A stretch of 38,595 bases of DNA, from contig JAGNDY010000009.1 in NCBI GenBank assembly GCA_018003655.1, positions 1 through 38,595 on the forward strand, given 5' to 3'. The translations under genes were made by a program, and so were the position numbers. Under the pieces are notes generated by a model. It was not told where the DNA came from, ran no database searches, and saw only the letters and a list, made by a program, of their open reading frames with translations. Within the stretch, counting starts at the first letter, position 1. Each line of letters begins with the position of its first letter. Below are positions 35,168 through 38,595 of this stretch, piece by piece. This stretch comes from Candidatus Nanopelagicales bacterium (GTDB lineage Bacteria; Actinomycetota; Actinomycetes; S36-B12; UBA10799).

Positions 35168-35617
35168 ATGAAGCTCATCCTCACTCACGAGGTCGATGGC
35201 CTCGGTGCCCCCGGTGACATCGTCGAGGTCAAGGACGGCTACGGCCGCAACTTCCTGGTCCCACGCAGCCTGGCGATGCCTTGGTCGCGCGGAGCCGAGA
35301 AGCAGATCACCCAGATCAAACGGGCGCGCGACGCCCGGGCGATCCGCGGTGTCGAGCATGCCAACGAAGTCAAGAACCAACTTGAGGGACTGGCTGTCAC
35401 CTTGCCGGTCAAGGCTGGCGAAACCGGCAAGTTGTTCGGTTCGGTGACCACCGCCGACGTTGCCGACGCAGTACGTACCTCGGGTGGCCCACTGATCGAG
35501 AAGCGTGCCGTCACCCTTGATCACTCGATCAAGTCAGTCGGTTCGCACAATGTCGAGATCAAGCTGCACCCCTCGGTGACTGCCATCGTTTCGATTGAGG
35601 TTATCGCCGCAAACTGA
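35168..35617 (+). CDS. rplI: 50S ribosomal protein L9
   Basis: The 149-aa protein has the L9 N-terminal RNA-binding domain (MKLILTHEVDGLGAPGDIVEVKDGYGRNFLVPRSLAMPWS). A long connecting helix and the C-terminal domain (LFGSVTTADVADAV...VEIKLHPSVTAIVSIEV) follow. The length is standard. A GGGGGAGA stretch precedes the ATG, 14 bases after rpsR. Confidence 0.97.
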   Translation: MKLILTHEVDGLGAPGDIVEVKDGYGRNFLVPRSLAMPWSRGAEKQITQIKRARDARAIRGVEHANEVKNQLEGLAVTLPVKAGETGKLFGSVTTADVADAVRTSGGPLIEKRAVTLDHSIKSVGSHNVEIKLHPSVTAIVSIEVIAAN

Positions 35618-35629
35618 GATACTTGTCCC

Positions 35630-36472
35630 ATGACTCCACTAGCCCCCCGCAGAGCATCGCGGCCCCTCACGTTGGCCGGTGGCGTCGTGGTGTGCCTGGG
35701 GCTTGTCGGCGCAGGCAGTGCCAGCGGCGCGCCGGCGCCTGCGATCTCTGGCGCCGTCTCGGCCACTTCGTCGACTGTCATCGAGCAGAGTTCGGCGCGT
35801 ACCCTCCGCTCGACCAAGCCGATTACCTCGCGGGTGATCGGACGGTCGGTGAGGGGTCGCAACATCGTGGCTCGGTTGTACGGTTCCAAGTCGTCAAGCC
35901 GGGTGGCAGTGATCATCGGGTCGATGCATGGCAACGAGACCGGTGGTGTTCCCATTGCCAAGCGCCTTGAGCAGATCTCGCCGCCTCTGGGTACTGCACT
36001 GTGGGTGATTCGCAACCTGAACCCGGACGGCACCAAGATGCATCGTCGCCAGAACGCACATGGTGTGGATCTCAACCGCAACGGCCGTGATCATTGGCGC
36101 TCCTACGCGGGCGGCCGCGAGTACTACCCCGGCAAGCGGGCCGCGTCAGAGCCGGAGACGCGGGCGTATATCCGTTTCCTGAACACTGTCGATCCCGATG
36201 TTGTGCTCGTTTATCACCAGGCTGGTAACGCGGTCGACAGTTACCACCAGAAGAACCGCGGCCTCACTCATGGGCTGGCGGATCGGATGAAGCTACGCGT
36301 TCGTTCCTTCGCCTGTAACGGCGTGTGTACGGGCACGTTGACTGGCTGGTTCAACACGACACACTCAGGTGTCGCGCTCACGGTTGAGTTACCGCGCCCG
36401 GTCTCGATGAAGGCGGTCAAGCGGGGTGCCCGGGCCGCTCGTTGGGCTGCGACATACGTGCCCGATCGGTAG
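35630..36472 (+). CDS. Secreted M14-type zinc carboxypeptidase
   Basis: The 280-aa protein has an N-terminal signal peptide (LTLAGGVVVCLGLVGAGSASGAPA). The M14 fold carries the zinc motif GSMHGNETG (His and Glu), NLNPDGTKMHRRQNAHGVDLNRN (substrate-binding Arg/Asn), VLVYHQAGN (third zinc ligand) and the catalytic Glu in ALTVELP. The small size and DLNRN motif point to the murein-peptide/gamma-D-Glu-mDAP-type or DUF2817-like group, so a peptidoglycan peptide is a likely substrate. It is 12 bases after rplI but belongs functionally to the envelope. No Shine-Dalgarno is seen; GATACT lies 6 bases before the ATG, leaving a leaderless start possible. Confidence 0.85.
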   Translation: MTPLAPRRASRPLTLAGGVVVCLGLVGAGSASGAPAPAISGAVSATSSTVIEQSSARTLRSTKPITSRVIGRSVRGRNIVARLYGSKSSSRVAVIIGSMHGNETGGVPIAKRLEQISPPLGTALWVIRNLNPDGTKMHRRQNAHGVDLNRNGRDHWRSYAGGREYYPGKRAASEPETRAYIRFLNTVDPDVVLVYHQAGNAVDSYHQKNRGLTHGLADRMKLRVRSFACNGVCTGTLTGWFNTTHSGVALTVELPRPVSMKAVKRGARAARWAATYVPDR

Positions 36473-36546
36473 TCGCCCCGTCGCTCCCCGGTCGGGTGTG
36501 GCGTTGAGCCGTCGCTCGGCGTCCGCCGCGCGGCGCGGGTCCAGCG

Positions 36547-37062
36547 CTAATGCCCCAGCTCAAGCCGAACGTGGTCGATGATTCCGTCGGCCGCGTGTTC
36601 GATCATCTCCAGCACCTGCGTGAACCCATCGCTATCGCCGTAGTAGGGGTCGGGCACCGTTAAGGCCGGATCGTCTTCTGGCAGGTGCATCAGGGTTGGG
36701 TCGAACGACCGGAAGATTCGGACCACACCATTGGCGTCACCGTCGGGTGAAAGTGCTCGCAAATCCTCAACGTTGGCGTAGTCCATCCCCAACACTAAGT
36801 CCGCGGATGTCAACCATTCAGGCTCAAACTGTCGTGCGCTGTGGTCGTGGTGGTAGCCCGCGTTGGTCATGGCTGCCTGGGCGCGGGGGTCGGCGTTCGA
36901 TCCGATGTGCCAGCCACCTGTTCCCGCCGATTCCACCGTGGCTCGGTCGCTGAGGCCAGCGCTGTCGAGCCGGTCAGCCAAGACCACCTCGGCGATTGGT
37001 GACCGGCAGATATTGCCCAAGCAGACAACGATGATCCGGTACGTGTCGGTCGTGGGTTCCAT
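36547..37062 (-). CDS. Low-molecular-weight protein-tyrosine phosphatase
   Basis: The 171-aa protein has the P-loop CLGNICRSPIAE near the N-terminus (CX5R; nucleophile Cys and Arg) and the acid VPDPYYGD near the C-terminus, both diagnostic of the family. SAGTGGWHIGSNADPRAQAAM is also conserved. It removes phosphate from phosphotyrosine or other small targets; the target here is unknown. ATG 37062 is chosen because TAGGCT (complement of 37070-37075) lies 7 bases upstream and there is no Shine-Dalgarno; a longer frame to 37098 is open. It is divergent from dnaB. Confidence 0.92.
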   Translation of the reverse strand: MEPTTDTYRIIVVCLGNICRSPIAEVVLADRLDSAGLSDRATVESAGTGGWHIGSNADPRAQAAMTNAGYHHDHSARQFEPEWLTSADLVLGMDYANVEDLRALSPDGDANGVVRIFRSFDPTLMHLPEDDPALTVPDPYYGDSDGFTQVLEMIEHAADGIIDHVRLELGH

Positions 37063-37393
37063 CGCCGACAGCCTACGCAAACGACACGCCGTGTTCACGT
37101 GGGCTTAACGCGAGGCTGGGGGCAAACTAATTTCGACACACAGGGCCTGAGCTGCGTTTCCGCAGGTCAGAGGCAACTTTTAGATCCGAATGACACCGCT
37201 GTCCCCAACTTATCCACAAACCTGTGGATGACCGTGCGCTTTCCATCCACACGCTGTCCCCCTACTCGTCCACAGGGCACCGCGCCAATTAGTTCAAGGT
37301 TGCGCAAAACGTCAGACCCACGCGGTAAATAGGACAAGTGCAACCTGAACGCCTGCAACCAGCGGGACGTCGCACATCGGGGAGGGGACCTGC
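37063..37393. promoter_or_regulatory. dnaB upstream region with a DnaA-box cluster
   Basis: This 331-bp spacer between the divergent phosphatase gene and dnaB holds four DnaA-box matches in 65 bp. They are TTATCCACA (37210-37218, perfect), TGTGGATGA (37223-37231), CCATCCACA (37243-37251) and TCGTCCACA (37266-37274). The first two form an inverted repeat ATCCACA-AACC-TGTGGAT. TTGCGC at 37300-37305 could be a -35 of dnaB. The ORFs drawn here are not credible. Confidence 0.75.
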
Positions 37394-38595
37394 GTGAGCA
37401 TCGCGTCCGTCAGTTTGCCAGGAACCAGCGAGGGCCGACCCCAAGTCGACCGGACCCCTCCGCAGGATCTGCCAGCCGAGCAGTGCGTGCTCGGCGCGAT
37501 GCTGCTGAGCAAAGACGCGATTGCCGACGTTGTCGAGCACCTTCGAGCTGATGATTTCTACAAACCCGCACACGCGACGATCTTCGACGCCGTGCTCGAC
37601 CTCTACGGTCGTGGCGAGCCCGCCGACGCGGTCACCGTCGCTGACCAGCTAGCCAAGTCGGGCGAACTGCTGCGCATTGGTGGCGCGCCCTACCTGCACA
37701 CGCTCTCGGCGAGCGTGCCGATCGCCGCGAATGCCGGCTACTACGCGCGCATCGTCACCGAGCAGGCGATCCTGCGGCGCCTGGTGGAGGCTGGCACGCG
37801 CATCGCGCAGATGGGCTACTCCGCCGAGGGTGAAGTTGATCAACTAGTCGACCGCGCACAGGCCGAGATCTACGACGTCACCCAGCAACGCACAGCTGAG
37901 GACTACCAACCGCTGGCGAACCTGATGCAGGGCGCCATTGAGGAGATTGAAGCAATCCATAGCCGCGGTGGTGCTCTCGTGGGAGTGCCCACCGGATTCT
38001 CCGACTTGGACGAGCTCACCAACGGTCTGCACCCGGGTCAGATGATCATCATCGCCGCTCGACCAGCCATGGGTAAGTCGACCGTCGGACTGGATCTGGC
38101 GCGCTCAGCCAGCATCAAGAATGGGCTGACCAGTGCGATCTTCTCGCTGGAAATGGGTCGCAACGAGATCCTCATGCGGCTGTTGTCCGCCGAGGCCAAA
38201 GTGCCGCTGCAGAACCTGCGCAACGGCAAGATGTCCGAGCAGGACTGGATGAGGCTGGCTCGCACGCAGAGCGAACTCTCCGAGGCGCCGCTGTTCATCG
38301 ATGACTCGCCGAACCTCACGCTGATGGAGATCCGGGCCAAGTGCCGCCGGCTCAAACAGCGCAACGATCTGCGGTTGGTCATCGTCGACTACTTGCAGTT
38401 GATGACTAGTGGCAAGCGGGTCGAGAGTCGCCAGCAGGAGGTCAGTGAGTTCTCCCGATCGCTGAAGCTGCTGGCAAAGGAACTTGAGGTTCCGGTTATC
38501 GCGATCAGCCAGCTCAACCGTGGGCCGGAACAGCGGACCGACAAGCGGCCGATGTTGTCCGACCTACGTGAGTCCGGCTCGTTGGAGCAGGACGC
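37394..38595 (+). CDS. dnaB: Replicative DNA helicase DnaB, 5' part
   Basis: DnaB is the hexameric helicase that opens the fork and contacts primase. The window shows 400 codons and cuts the gene. GTG 37394 has GGAGGGG about 6 bases before it. The N-terminal domain has LPAEQCVLGAMLLSKDAIADVVEHLRADDFYKPAHATIFDAVLDL. The RecA-like core follows with GVPTGFSDLDELTNGLHPGQMIIIAARPAMGKST (Walker A), FSLEM, LRLVIVDYLQLM (Walker B) and AISQLNRG. The visible part ends in DLRESGSLEQDA, so about 60 or more residues are missing unless an intein follows. It is separate from the rpsF operon, with its own box-rich promoter region. Confidence 0.96.
   Translation, partial: MSIASVSLPGTSEGRPQVDRTPPQDLPAEQCVLGAMLLSKDAIADVVEHLRADDFYKPAHATIFDAVLDLYGRGEPADAVTVADQLAKSGELLRIGGAPYLHTLSASVPIAANAGYYARIVTEQAILRRLVEAGTRIAQMGYSAEGEVDQLVDRAQAEIYDVTQQRTAEDYQPLANLMQGAIEEIEAIHSRGGALVGVPTGFSDLDELTNGLHPGQMIIIAARPAMGKSTVGLDLARSASIKNGLTSAIFSLEMGRNEILMRLLSAEAKVPLQNLRNGKMSEQDWMRLARTQSELSEAPLFIDDSPNLTLMEIRAKCRRLKQRNDLRLVIVDYLQLMTSGKRVESRQQEVSEFSRSLKLLAKELEVPVIAISQLNRGPEQRTDKRPMLSDLRESGSLEQD

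Noticed and set aside
36473-36546. possible bidirectional terminator between the M14 peptidase and phosphatase genes
   Set aside because: Only short GC-only self-complementary stretches (CCGCGCGG) are seen, with no clear stem and no T-tract.
1-38595. CRISPR arrays, tRNA or rRNA genes, transposases, integrases
   Set aside because: No regularly spaced repeats, no recognisable RNA gene and no mobile-element protein were seen by reading both strands. I could not run a covariance search.

Overview
The window is the replication-origin region of a GC-rich actinobacterial (Actinomycetota) chromosome. The evidence is the dnaN-dnaA-rpmH-rnpA-yidD-yidC-jag-rsmG-parA-parB core, the trxA/trxB/sigM/murJ block, an ino1-padR pair, and rpsF-ssb-rpsR-rplI-dnaB. 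From memory, the order matches the Streptomyces side of oriC (pcnA, then ino1, ponA, rpsF and dnaB on one arm) better than the Mycobacterium layout, where these blocks lie on opposite sides of oriC. I cannot name a genus. No insertion sequences, phage genes, tRNAs, rRNAs or CRISPR arrays were seen, and this is almost entirely core genome.

Layout: (1) 1-2421 is the origin: the 5' end of dnaN (minus strand, cut by the window), a 416-bp DnaA-box spacer, dnaA (minus), and a second DnaA-box spacer before rpmH. (2) 2422-7444 is a tight plus-strand run from rpmH to parB, with two parS sites flanking jag. (3) 7439-20605 is mostly minus strand and concerns the cell wall and redox: a small membrane protein, Ddl, an aminotransferase, a CwlM-like amidase, thioredoxin and its reductase, a SigM-type sigma factor with a candidate anti-sigma factor, a membrane pseudokinase, the lipid II flippase MurJ, a DUF6049-like protein and a NUDIX hydrolase. 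(4) 20659-26911 holds pcnA, a four-helix membrane protein, an MFS transporter, inositol-phosphate synthase with a PadR regulator, and a DUF5318 protein. (5) 26982-33871 returns to the envelope: a class A PBP, a GT87-type mannosyltransferase-like protein, an alanine-racemase-like protein, a FemX-like aminoacyltransferase, and endonuclease IV. (6) 34045-38595 holds rpsF-ssb-rpsR-rplI, an M14-like peptidase, a low-molecular-weight phosphatase, and the start of dnaB (cut by the window).

The genes cover three linked jobs: starting and segregating the chromosome (DnaA, DnaN, ParAB/parS, DnaB, SSB), building peptidoglycan (Ddl, MurJ with its pseudokinase, the CwlM-like protein, PBP, FemX, racemase-like protein), and envelope and redox stress control (SigM module, TrxAB). 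The most interesting signals are non-coding: a four-box DnaA-site cluster upstream of dnaB, a recurring TANNNT element 6-9 bases before start codons that lack a Shine-Dalgarno (leaderless mRNAs), a perfect palindrome before padR-ino1, a 74-base structured element between ino1 and the MFS gene, a hairpin in the rpsF leader that can hide the ribosome-binding site, and inverted repeats in oriC.
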